39,721 nt of DNA from a virus, in IMG/VR virus record IMGVR_UViG_3300045973_000943, positions 1 through 39,721 of that record, one strand, 5' to 3'. This document shows, in pieces, positions 7,669-14,012 of this stretch (positions within the stretch are counted from its first letter, which is position 1; every line of letters starts with the position of its first letter). The notes beneath the pieces were generated by a model. That model was not told the DNA's origin, ran no database searches, and saw only the letters and a program-made list of their open reading frames with translations. The position numbers and the translations under genes were made by a program.

Positions 7669-7769
7669 GACGAATCTTCACGCGGATTAAACAGGTAATC
7701 AAAGAGGAATATGAATGGATGAAAACCCGCATCTGGCTGAAGAGCCGGGCTGTTCGGTGGGTCAGGTGA
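7662..7769 (+). CDS. Possible tiny basic peptide
   Basis: A 35-residue arginine/lysine-rich peptide (MLRRIFTRIKQVIKEEYEWM onward) with a strong GAGGAGGAAATCAC ribosome site. It overlaps both neighbours in other frames: the previous gene by 7 bases and the next by 55. It is amphipathic in character. It could be a real peptide, or a leader whose translation delivers ribosomes to the next start. Confidence 0.35.
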   Translation: MLRRIFTRIKQVIKEEYEWMKTRIWLKSRAVRWVR

Positions 7770-7945
7770 TCCGTTTACTGCTCGGTCTGCTGGTTGGTTG
7801 CGCCCTGGGCTGGTTTACCAGGGCGCATACCTCCGGCGATCGCTACATCACAGCCCTGGCCAGCCGCATGATTGCCGAGGCCAGTTACTTCAATAACAAA
7901 ACGGATCAGATGATCCAGGACAATGAAAGGAAATACAAAAAATGA
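7715..7945 (+). CDS. Small membrane protein
   Basis: A 76-residue protein with a membrane span at residues 16-36 (VIRLLLGLLVGCALGWFT) and a polar C-terminal half rich in charged residues. The start ATG has AAGAGGAAT upstream. It overlaps the DUF3164 gene by 4 bases. It is the second single-span protein in this stretch. No function is recognised. Confidence 0.65.
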   Translation: MDENPHLAEEPGCSVGQVIRLLLGLLVGCALGWFTRAHTSGDRYITALASRMIAEASYFNNKTDQMIQDNERKYKK

Positions 7946-8787
7946 ACTTTTACAGCTACAGCCTCTACGAAGGCATGCAGTACCACGCCACCGCAACCGA
8001 AGCCAAGCAGGCCGCCGAAGAGGCTCAACGCAAGCTGGTCGTTAGTACGCCATCCTACAGCGCTGCTGATCTGGCTACAACCACGTGGGGCGAAGTCACG
8101 GAGCGGATACAGATGGCCGGGGAACATGTCGGCTGTCTCAAACGCCAGGATCGCCTCTCTTACGAAACCGAACATCCACAGGTAGTCGACGGCCGCATGG
8201 AAGACGCCGAAGGCTCCCTGGTCCTGGTCCGCAATATCCACGAAAAAGACCTGCTCTTCAATGACCTGGTGCTTTCAATAGCCTGTATCTGGATGAACCT
8301 CTCCGGCAAGATCCAGCGCTTCAAACAGCACAACTTTGAAGACGTCGCCACCATCCTGGATCTTATCTTCGAGAAATACGGCGTCAAGCGCGGCGGCCGG
8401 GAAGGCAACATGCAGTTCTTCACCTTTGATCGCCGCTACAAACTGCGCATCACTGTTCAGAAACAAATCGACTTCGGACCCGAGCTGCAGGCTGCCCAGT
8501 CCAAGCTACTGGAAGCGGTCGAGCAGATGGCGCCCTCCGACACCGACAACGCCGCCGATCTCAAAACCATCGTGCTCGGCACCTTTTCCCTGCTCGACGG
8601 CAAACTTCGTGTATCCGAAATTCTGCGCCTGCGCAGTTACAAAATCAGCAATGCCCTCTGGAACGAAGGCATCCAGATCATCAATGAAGCCATCGTCATC
8701 ATTAGCCGCAAAAAGCAGATCCTGCTGTACGAGCGTGACGCCCAGGGCGAATACATCGCCATCCCGCTCGATATCGCGGCGTTGTAG
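7942..8787 (+). CDS. DUF3164 family protein
   Basis: A 281-residue protein. Residues 85-281 carry the DUF3164 pattern of Mu-like phages: LVLVRNI, a conserved RFKQHNFED, KYGVKRGGREGNMQFFTFDRRY, IDFGPELQAAQ, LRLRSYKI, and the Y-proximal end IAIPLDIAAL. The N-terminal 85 residues extend beyond the usual family length of about 200. The role in the phage is not known. The family sits in the semi-essential early region of Mu. Confidence 0.85.
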   Translation: MNFYSYSLYEGMQYHATATEAKQAAEEAQRKLVVSTPSYSAADLATTTWGEVTERIQMAGEHVGCLKRQDRLSYETEHPQVVDGRMEDAEGSLVLVRNIHEKDLLFNDLVLSIACIWMNLSGKIQRFKQHNFEDVATILDLIFEKYGVKRGGREGNMQFFTFDRRYKLRITVQKQIDFGPELQAAQSKLLEAVEQMAPSDTDNAADLKTIVLGTFSLLDGKLRVSEILRLRSYKISNALWNEGIQIINEAIVIISRKKQILLYERDAQGEYIAIPLDIAAL

Positions 8788-8794
8788 GTGGGAC

Positions 8795-8968
8795 ATGGGA
8801 AATAATAAGCCATGCCCTTTCTGCGGTGAATCCAACATCTATATAGACGGCCCGTTACTTATTGATGAAGTTGAACATTATTTCATGTGCTGCAAGGACT
8901 GTGGAGCGGAAGGCCCGATTAAACCCAGACCGATGCATGCCAAATATTTCTGGAATAGGAGGGCGTGA
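8795..8968 (+). CDS. Lar-like zinc-ribbon restriction alleviation protein
   Basis: A 57-residue protein with two CxxC knuckles: CPFCG at residues 7-11 and CKDCGAEG from 33. An aromatic/WNRR ending follows (KYFWNRRA). This is the signature of the Lar family, which in the Rac prophage relieves type I restriction by stimulating host modification. Sequence length and spacing fit. The start ATG follows TAGGTGGGAC. It overlaps the next gene through TGATG. Together with the terminal methylase it would help the phage evade restriction. Confidence 0.7.
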   Translation: MGNNKPCPFCGESNIYIDGPLLIDEVEHYFMCCKDCGAEGPIKPRPMHAKYFWNRRA

Positions 8969-9141
8969 TGACTGTCAACGACGTACTCAACAGATTCACT
9001 CAGCTCGTAAAAGAAGGTCACGGCGACCAGCACGTCTACCTGGATACCGACCCGATCAATCTCTACACCATCGGAGAAATCGACGTCGACAGCGATGGCG
9101 ATGGGGTCATCATCTGGAAGGAAGATGGTCATGACACCTGA
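8968..9141 (+). CDS. Small acidic protein
   Basis: A 57-residue acidic protein (many Asp, including IDVDSDGDGVIIW) sharing one base with the upstream Lar-like gene stop, with GGAGGGCG upstream. No family is recognised. The DxDxDG stretch could bind calcium, but this may be chance in such an acidic peptide. Confidence 0.6.
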   Translation: MTVNDVLNRFTQLVKEGHGDQHVYLDTDPINLYTIGEIDVDSDGDGVIIWKEDGHDT

Positions 9142-9502
9142 AAAATACATTGAACTCAGCACAACCCTGGCCGGGCAGGGCCTCACCGTCCTGCCCACCA
9201 GGGACTTCGACAGCATCCTGATCCAGCTGGCACGCCTGGCTCAGTTCGAGCGGCTGATGCTCACCAAAGCTGAATCGGACAAACGCCTAGCCGAAACCAT
9301 CAACATGGTCCGGCTGATCCAGGACTCCGTACCGACTCTGTCCGCTGATCAGCCGCGGCATCTGGAGATATTGGATATCCCCACCATCGTCACCGACGTT
9401 CACCATGAACTGCACGATCAGCTTGGGCGCTGCGCCCGGATTGATCACAACTCTATCCACGCCGCCACCGCGGCCTTCATCGGAATTTTGTTCCGGAGGT
9501 AA
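9131..9502 (+). CDS. Hypothetical early protein
   Basis: A 123-residue, mostly helical soluble protein. ATG 9131 is chosen because GGAAGGAAG precedes it; the frame is open to 9095. Features are a hydrophobic/charged helical centre (ILIQLARLAQFERLMLTKAE) and a C-terminus rich in His (VHHELHDQ, RIDHNSIHAA). No family is recognised. It lies in the early/middle operon with short intergenic gaps. Confidence 0.6.
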   Translation: MTPEKYIELSTTLAGQGLTVLPTRDFDSILIQLARLAQFERLMLTKAESDKRLAETINMVRLIQDSVPTLSADQPRHLEILDIPTIVTDVHHELHDQLGRCARIDHNSIHAATAAFIGILFRR

Positions 9503-9504
9503 CC

Positions 9505-9765
9505 ATGTCCCGCATGCATGCCGGAAATATCGATAGCAGCCCGCGCCTCCAGAAGGTGCGGGATTTTCTACGCCGCCAGCGTAACGGCGCCACCACTCGC
9601 GAGATCAGCAATGCCTGTGACGTCTATGCCGTCAACAGCATCGTTGCCGAACTCCGCGCCAACGGCTTCACCGTAGACTGCAGCCCGGTCAAGGGCCAGC
9701 GCGGCGTCTATCGCTATACCCTTCAGGAGGCTGATCAGCTCAGCCTCTTTGGAAAGGCGGCCTGA
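9505..9765 (+). CDS. Winged-helix DNA-binding protein
   Basis: An 86-residue protein. Residues 14-70 read as a winged helix: KVRDFLRRQRNGATTREISN, a recognition helix around NSIVAELRANG, then a two-stranded wing (TVDCSPVKGQRGVYRYTL). Small helix-turn-helix proteins of this type occur in phage early regions. Its target is unknown. Confidence 0.65.
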   Translation: MSRMHAGNIDSSPRLQKVRDFLRRQRNGATTREISNACDVYAVNSIVAELRANGFTVDCSPVKGQRGVYRYTLQEADQLSLFGKAA

Positions 9766-9766
9766 C

Positions 9767-9967
9767 ATGGGCAAAAAGAAAGAAAACCCGCGCTACAACA
9801 TCCTATCCATCCGGGTCAGCGACTACGAGCTGCGCGAGATATCCGAACAGATCAGCGGGACTACCCGGCAGGATTTTATACTTCAAGCCGTCCTTGAAAA
9901 ATGCAGCCGAGATCGACAGACGTCGCTTGATCATCACCTGCGCTCCCTGGGAGTAACCGACCTATGA
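9767..9967 (+). CDS. Small ribbon-helix-helix-like protein
   Basis: A 66-residue protein with the pattern of a ribbon-helix-helix DNA-binding fold: a basic start, a short beta strand (ILSIRVSD), helix 1 (YELREISEQISG) and helix 2 (TRQDFILQAVLEKC). The ATG at 9767 is used; the frame is open to 9749 but would overlap the upstream gene further. It ends in a 4-base overlap with the next gene. Confidence 0.6.
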   Translation: MGKKKENPRYNILSIRVSDYELREISEQISGTTRQDFILQAVLEKCSRDRQTSLDHHLRSLGVTDL

Positions 9968-10440
9968 AATGCCTCACACCACAACTCACCGTCCAGGGTT
10001 TCCCGGTCCGCACCGGCCCTGGCGGCTCATATATCCCAAAGACCGCTCAGGGGATGCAATCCCTGGTGGTCTGGAGAAACGAAAACACCGAGCGTCCTGA
10101 TCACTGGTTGTGTGATGAAATCAGCCGGGGCTTTAATAAACTGCTGCTGCTGCTGCGCCTGGATGGCGTCCCCGCCGCCGAGCTGATCGCCATGACCGCC
10201 GAGCTCTGGGTAGATACCATCGGTTACGGCATGAACGAAGAACAGGACCGAGAGCGCATAGCCAGGGGTTTTACCTTGCTACAGGGTAAAATCAAAAAGT
10301 GGCCGCAACCGGTGGAGTTGATGCAGATCCTGCCCACCCGCATGAAATCAACGTCCAAAACCACGGAAGCCCCGGTCAGCGACGAATCACATGCGCGCGG
10401 CCGTGCTGCCTTTGATGAAATATTGGAGGGGCTGAAATGA
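9964..10440 (+). CDS. Hypothetical phage protein of the WPxPxxxxxxLP type
   Basis: A 158-residue protein of unknown function. The central part is helical, and residues 105-125 carry KKWPQPVELMQILPTRM. A WP.P....LP.R pattern recurs in small replication-region proteins of many phages. ATGA overlaps join it to both neighbours, so it is part of the same operon as mor. Confidence 0.65.
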   Translation: MKCLTPQLTVQGFPVRTGPGGSYIPKTAQGMQSLVVWRNENTERPDHWLCDEISRGFNKLLLLLRLDGVPAAELIAMTAELWVDTIGYGMNEEQDRERIARGFTLLQGKIKKWPQPVELMQILPTRMKSTSKTTEAPVSDESHARGRAAFDEILEGLK

Positions 10441-10754
10441 GCGATCAACATGCAAAATACTTGGAGTATCTGCAGGTGGAAGAGCTTCCGGAGCGTTATC
10501 AGGAGGTAGCTCTCGCCATCGGAGTCGAAGCCATGGTCAAGCTGGCTCAGGCTTTTCCCGGCGTGCCAATCTACCTCAAGCAGGCCGATAAAATACTATT
10601 CCCGGCCAAGCGCCGCTACATCCAGGCCAATTTCACCGGCGCCAATCATCGTCGTCTGGCGCTGGAGACCGGTTTGCCCCTGGCTTCGGTCTACGAAGCG
10701 CTCAAACCCGAAGTAGCCGAAAAGGATCGCTGGAAACAGGAGACGTTGATATGA
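10437..10754 (+). CDS. mor: Mor family transcription activator
   Basis: A 105-residue member of the Mor/C family. The N-terminal half (RYQEVALAIGVEAMVKLAQAFPGVPIYL) matches the dimerisation domain, and the C-terminal half holds the helix-turn-helix (HRRLALETGLPLASVYEAL). In Mu, Mor activates the middle promoter with host RNA polymerase. It is the last large early gene here, as in Mu. No separate C homologue is seen, so late control may differ from Mu. Confidence 0.9.
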   Translation: MSDQHAKYLEYLQVEELPERYQEVALAIGVEAMVKLAQAFPGVPIYLKQADKILFPAKRRYIQANFTGANHRRLALETGLPLASVYEALKPEVAEKDRWKQETLI

Positions 10755-10765
10755 AAGGAGTGAGT

Positions 10766-10975
10766 ATGAAAACACGGAAATATGATTGGTACGACATGGA
10801 GCATCACCGCCCGCTGTACGGGATACAGGTCCGCTGGGATGGCGAATGGCTGAATGCTGCCGAAGATGGCAAACCTTTGTTGTTTCATACACAGGAGTTG
10901 AGAGATGCCAAGCGCAAGGAAATCAACAAGCGCGGCACCGTCAACGGATTGATCAGAAAAGGAGCTGAACGATGA
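10766..10975 (+). CDS. Small protein downstream of mor
   Basis: A 69-residue basic protein (RKYDWYDMEHHRPLYGIQVR, WDGEWLNAAEDGKPLLFHT, KRKEINKRGT). ATG 10766 is preferred over 10751 because AAAGGAGTGAG is correctly spaced before it. It occupies the place of the middle gene C in Mu but does not resemble the Mor/C fold. No family is recognised. Confidence 0.6.
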   Translation: MKTRKYDWYDMEHHRPLYGIQVRWDGEWLNAAEDGKPLLFHTQELRDAKRKEINKRGTVNGLIRKGAER

Positions 10976-11112
10976 GCTGTCCAAAATGCGGTTGCCAGGT
11001 CACATATGTATTCCAGGATGATGACCTGGATAATGACGACAGCATGGAGCGTTGCTCGGCGTGCGGGAACATCTTTTATTTTGATGAAGCCGGCCCTGAT
11101 AATGATGAATAA
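10972..11112 (+). CDS. Small zinc-ribbon protein
   Basis: A 46-residue acidic protein with CPKCGC at the N-terminus and CSACG about 25 residues later, a standard zinc ribbon. It overlaps the previous gene by 4 bases, with AAAGGAGCTGAACG upstream. Its TAA stop overlaps the AAC that opens an attC-like hairpin, exactly as the radical SAM gene stop does with the second hairpin. Confidence 0.65.
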   Translation: MSCPKCGCQVTYVFQDDDLDNDDSMERCSACGNIFYFDEAGPDNDE

Positions 11113-11167
11113 CGGCTAAGTGCTGTGCGGCGAGCGCAGCGAAGGCCGAACCAGCACGTTGTTATAG
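11108..11167 (+). repeat. attC-like hairpin 1
   Basis: ATAAC (11109-11113) can pair with GTTAT (11161-11165). Inside these, GTGCTG pairs with CAGCAC and CGGC with GCCG around a GAGCGCAGCGAAG loop. The layout (AAC core, spacer, imperfect inner stem, GTT core, about 60 bases, beginning on a stop codon) resembles an integron attC recombination site. The right core does not match GTTRRRY perfectly. Confidence 0.5.
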
Positions 11168-11184
11168 TGCGAATTGAGGATTTT

Positions 11185-11952
11185 ATGAATTTTGACGCAG
11201 ATAGAAAAGGAACTGGAACGGCAGAGTGGGCAGAGGTGACAGAGAACATCTGTCGTGGTTGCCGGAATAATTGCCTGTACTGCTATGCTGCTCATAACGC
11301 CAACAGATTCAACCAGCGGCCACGAGCAGAATGGGAGCGCGAAGAGTTTACCAAACGTGCCGCCATGACTTCGTACCCTGCCCGTGAGGGTGTCGTGATG
11401 TTTCCGAGTAGTCACGATATTACCCCCTTCAACGTCGAGGAATATATCAGGGTGTCAAAGCTGATACTTAGCAAGGGCAATCGGCTACTGATCGTGACAA
11501 AGCCAGACTTTGAATGTGTGCGCCGGATGCTTATGGAGCTGGTGGATTGGGTAGATCAGATCCTTTTCCGCTTCACTATCGGCACACTTGACCCCGAAGT
11601 ATCGAAATTTTGGGAGCCGGGCGCACCTTCGCCGGCCAGCAGAATAGATGCACTTCGCATGGCATGGAACACAGGTTTTGCAACGTCAGTTTCTATTGAG
11701 CCAATGCTGTCTGGCAGACTCGGGGCGGCTGAAGTCGTTGACGCAGTGGGTCCGTATGTTACGGAAACTATTTGGATCGGCAAGATGAACAAGGCTCTAT
11801 TGCGGGTGGACAAAGCGCATGAAGAGGCAATCAGGAACGTGTTGGAAATGCAGCGAGATGAGGAAATTATCAAGATGGTGAATGACCTCAAAGCATACCA
11901 GCAAATCCGCTGGAAAGACAGCATCAAGGAAGTCGTAGCCAGAGCACTATAA
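11185..11952 (+). CDS. Radical SAM protein of the SPL/DUF5131-like type, possible integron cassette gene
   Basis: A 255-residue protein with the radical SAM iron-sulfur motif C26-x3-C30-x2-C33 (CRNNCLYC), plus an additional Cys23. The order of elements (cluster motif, SSHDITPF, LLIVTKPDF, ILFRFTIGTLDP, SVSIEPML) resembles spore-photoproduct-lyase-like and phage Gp37/Gp68-like radical SAM proteins. It would use S-adenosylmethionine to start a radical reaction; the substrate is unknown. GAGGA precedes ATG 11185. It interrupts the phage gene order between the middle operon and the lysis region, with an attC-like hairpin on each side and a short leader. This looks like a captured gene cassette, perhaps a defence or DNA-repair accessory. 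Confidence 0.8.
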   Translation: MNFDADRKGTGTAEWAEVTENICRGCRNNCLYCYAAHNANRFNQRPRAEWEREEFTKRAAMTSYPAREGVVMFPSSHDITPFNVEEYIRVSKLILSKGNRLLIVTKPDFECVRRMLMELVDWVDQILFRFTIGTLDPEVSKFWEPGAPSPASRIDALRMAWNTGFATSVSIEPMLSGRLGAAEVVDAVGPYVTETIWIGKMNKALLRVDKAHEEAIRNVLEMQRDEEIIKMVNDLKAYQQIRWKDSIKEVVARAL

Positions 11953-12004
11953 CAGCAAGCACAGCGGCGGAACGTAGTGGAGTCCGCTGCTGCGGGAGTT
12001 AGGC
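11948..12004 (+). repeat. attC-like hairpin 2
   Basis: Begins on the radical SAM stop codon with AAC at 11951-11953 and ends with GTTAGGC at 11998-12004, a perfect GTTRRRY core. CAGCGGCGGA pairs with TCCGCTGCTG (one G-T) around ACGTAGTGGAG. Size (57 bp), core and stop-codon overlap are as in integron cassettes. Confidence 0.6.
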
Positions 12005-12024
12005 CCGCTTTTGAAATTCCACCA

Positions 12025-12053
12025 TTGACAGCCAGACCGAAAAAGAGTACAAA
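12025..12053 (+). promoter_or_regulatory. Late promoter, copy 1 (TTGACA-N17-TACAAA)
   Basis: TTGACA at 12025-12030 and TACAAA at 12048-12053 with a 17-base spacer ending AAAAGAG. The same boxes, spacing and AAAAGAG recur at 25821-25849 before the tail block. Transcription would start near 12060 and meet a terminator within about 50 bases. Confidence 0.65.
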
Positions 12054-12077
12054 CCCGAAAACAGCAAAAACCACCTC

Positions 12078-12114
12078 AAGCCCCTTTCCTCCCCGGATTG
12101 GGGCTTTTCTTTTT
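12078..12114 (+). terminator. Rho-independent terminator right after late promoter 1
   Basis: Stem AAGCCCC (12078-12084) with GGGGCTT (12100-12106), extended inwards by CC/GG, followed by CTTTTCTTTTT. It ends a transcript of only about 55 bases from the upstream promoter unless read through. Confidence 0.75.
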
Positions 12115-12134
12115 CAGCGTCTGAAAGTACTTCC
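12115..12134 (+). repeat. Shared post-terminator element, copy 1
   Basis: CAGCGTCTGAAAGTACTTCC, identical to 25896-25915 and at the same position after the T-tract. Weaker similarity continues for about 25 bases in both copies. This is a candidate regulatory RNA or DNA element. Confidence 0.65.
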
Positions 12135-12186
12135 ACCATTGTTCCCCGTATAGTCCCCACCAGATATTGAACACCTCCTTGCAATA

Positions 12187-12213
12187 GGGGCCGGGCATCC
12201 GGTCCCGCTTTTT
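12187..12213 (+). terminator. Second rho-independent terminator before the lysis genes
   Basis: GGGGCCGG and CCGGTCCC form an 8-bp stem (one G-T) with a GCAT loop, followed by GCTTTTT. It lies 24 bases before the endolysin start, so late transcription must pass two terminators. Confidence 0.65.
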
Positions 12214-12236
12214 ACAACAGAAGTCAGGGGCCTGCC

Positions 12237-12755
12237 ATGCAACCCATTCAACGCTCAATCAATGCCATCGTGATCCATTGCGCCGACACCCCCAACGGCC
12301 GGCCGCAAACCGTCGCGGATATCGACTCCTGGCATCTGGCCAACGGCTGGCAGCGCGTACCGTACTGGCGCATGAACAAAACCTTTAACCAGGGATTAAC
12401 CTCCATCGGTTATCACTTCGTCATCTATACCGACGGATCAATCCATACCGGCCGTCACCCCGATGAGATCGGCGCCCATGTCGGCGGGCACAACAGCAAC
12501 ACCATCGGCATCTGCCTGGTCGGTAAAAATGCTTTTTCAGCCCTGCAGTGGGCGGCCCTGGAGCAATTGGTAGCCGAGCTTCAGACCAACATCAAAGCCG
12601 GTCCCCATCATCTGAATGCCAAGGTCCTGGGTCACTACCAGTTCGATACTGCCATCAAACAGGGCAAAACCTGCCCCAACTTCGACGTCCCGGCCTGGCT
12701 TCAGGCCGGTATGAAACCTGATCCCAAAAATATCTTTACCCCCAAGGAGGCTTAA
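12237..12755 (+). CDS. Endolysin, N-acetylmuramoyl-L-alanine amidase
   Basis: A 172-residue amidase_2/T7-lysozyme-type enzyme that cuts the bond between N-acetylmuramic acid and L-alanine. Zinc-ligand regions are IVIHCADTP near residue 14, HVGGHNSNTIGICLVG near 80-95 and the C-terminal KTCPNFDV. GYHFVIYTDGSIHTGR is the conserved core strand. There is no signal peptide, so it needs the holin-like partner to reach the wall. It is the first gene of the lysis block. Confidence 0.92.
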   Translation: MQPIQRSINAIVIHCADTPNGRPQTVADIDSWHLANGWQRVPYWRMNKTFNQGLTSIGYHFVIYTDGSIHTGRHPDEIGAHVGGHNSNTIGICLVGKNAFSALQWAALEQLVAELQTNIKAGPHHLNAKVLGHYQFDTAIKQGKTCPNFDVPAWLQAGMKPDPKNIFTPKEA

Positions 12756-12757
12756 CA

Positions 12758-13426
12758 ATGAAAACCTGGTACCTGTCAAAAACCCTTTGGTTCAACGCTA
12801 TCACAGTAGTGGCTCTACTACTCCAATCCCGTTTCGGTTTTATTCTTGATCCGGAGATACAAACCGGCCTGCTGGCCGTCATCAACCTGATCCTGCGTGC
12901 TGTCACCGGGCAGCCTCTCGATTGGAAACCATCCGCCACCGACGATTCCGGCATCGACCCGCCACATTTTATTCCGCCTGCCACCGCCGGTTTTATCCGA
13001 CTGCCGCTGCTTTTTGCCAAATTGATCATTTTGTCTATTTTGTCTATTTTGATGTTTGCCGGCTGCGCCACTTTCGGCCAGACCTCCGAGGTCTCAAATA
13101 CCTCGGAGGTCTCCACTGCCAAAGACACCCCCCTGCAGAAGGCCGGCAAATCCCTGCTGGCCGTCAAAGCCACCATCGTCACTTCCGCTACCGCCGTTGA
13201 TGCATTCTGTAAGGCCGGCAAGATCGGACCCGACAAGTGTGCCCAGGCCAAGGACGCCTATGACAAGTCCAAACCGGCCTACGATGCGGCAATCAACGCC
13301 TACCTGCTCATGTCCCAGGGCTATGGCGATCCCAATGACTTCGGCATAGCCCTGGTGAAGGTACAGGGCATTGCTGCCAGCCTTTTGACATTGAGCGGAA
13401 TCGAAATGCCGGGAGGTGCCAAGTGA
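12758..13426 (+). CDS. Holin-like protein fused to a lipoprotein-like domain
   Basis: A 222-residue protein with two parts. Residues 1-55 (SKTLWFNAITVVALLLQSRF, ILDPEIQTGLLAVINLILRAVTG) resemble small phage holins. Residues 85-106 form another hydrophobic segment ending FAGC-ATFG, a lipobox-like site, followed by a soluble Ala/Lys-rich domain (residues 120-222). Separate holin and spanin lipoprotein genes may have fused; alternatively the second part could be made from an internal start. The hydrophobic segment is encoded by a short direct repeat (ttgtctatttt twice) at about 13032-13052. It sits directly after the endolysin, as expected for lysis. Confidence 0.7.
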   Translation: MKTWYLSKTLWFNAITVVALLLQSRFGFILDPEIQTGLLAVINLILRAVTGQPLDWKPSATDDSGIDPPHFIPPATAGFIRLPLLFAKLIILSILSILMFAGCATFGQTSEVSNTSEVSTAKDTPLQKAGKSLLAVKATIVTSATAVDAFCKAGKIGPDKCAQAKDAYDKSKPAYDAAINAYLLMSQGYGDPNDFGIALVKVQGIAASLLTLSGIEMPGGAK

Positions 13427-13599
13427 GCCCCGCCGCCATTGCCCAGCTGTTCATCATCCTTGCCCCCCTGGCCAAAGACGTCTGGGTCGAGGGGACAAAG
13501 ATCGCCGCTACCTTCCGGGATGATCTCACCCAGGAAGACATAAACAAAGTCCTGGAACAGTCCAAGTCCGTCAGCTGGCCGGCATTGGATTTCAAATGA
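13423..13599 (+). CDS. Small protein of the lysis region
   Basis: A 58-residue protein with GTG start (GTGA overlap with the previous stop) and GGGAGGTGCC upstream. Hydrophobic residues 4-17 precede a polar tail (FRDDLTQEDINKVLEQSK). No function is recognised. It is coupled to both neighbours by overlaps. Confidence 0.65.
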   Translation: MSPAAIAQLFIILAPLAKDVWVEGTKIAATFRDDLTQEDINKVLEQSKSVSWPALDFK

Positions 13600-14012
13600 A
13601 AGCCGCCGGCACAGACATACTCAGGGACATGGGCTTGATGCTGGCACTGCTGCTGATGGTCTTTTTTCTGGCGCTCGTAACCAGCGCCGTGGCCTACCAG
13701 CCCGGACCGGCTGATCTGATCATCAACGCCGGCGAGGATTATTACCTCGAATTCTACGAGGCCAATAACGGAGTCCGGATCGACCAGACCGGCACAACCT
13801 GGGCTTCCCAGTGCATGGCCGCGCCCGGTGGAGCCGTGTTTTTTAATTTAAGCGCATCGCTGAAAGACTCCACTACCATCAAGGGCACTCTCTCCAAGGC
13901 TCAGAGCTCCAAAAACTCCGGAAAAGCGGGCGTCTGGTGGGTTCGTCGCACCGATTCCGGCGGCAAGGTCAGCTACCGGATAGCGGGCAAATGCTCGGTT
14001 ATACCACGATGA
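13596..14012 (+). CDS. Exported or membrane-anchored protein
   Basis: A 138-residue protein. Residues 12-33 (GLMLALLLMVFFLALVTSAV) form a signal peptide or anchor. The rest is predicted beta-rich and extracytoplasmic, with two cysteines (SQCMA, GKCSV). The tryptophan-rich GVWWVRR precedes the end. No family is recognised. It overlaps the collagen-like gene by 4 bases. Confidence 0.65.
   Translation: MKAAGTDILRDMGLMLALLLMVFFLALVTSAVAYQPGPADLIINAGEDYYLEFYEANNGVRIDQTGTTWASQCMAAPGGAVFFNLSASLKDSTTIKGTLSKAQSSKNSGKAGVWWVRRTDSGGKVSYRIAGKCSVIPR

Noticed and set aside
12181-12236. Possible attachment site or origin in the GC-rich hairpin before the endolysin
   Set aside because: The 8-bp stem with a T-tract is explained by a terminator, and a transposable phage needs no site-specific attachment site.
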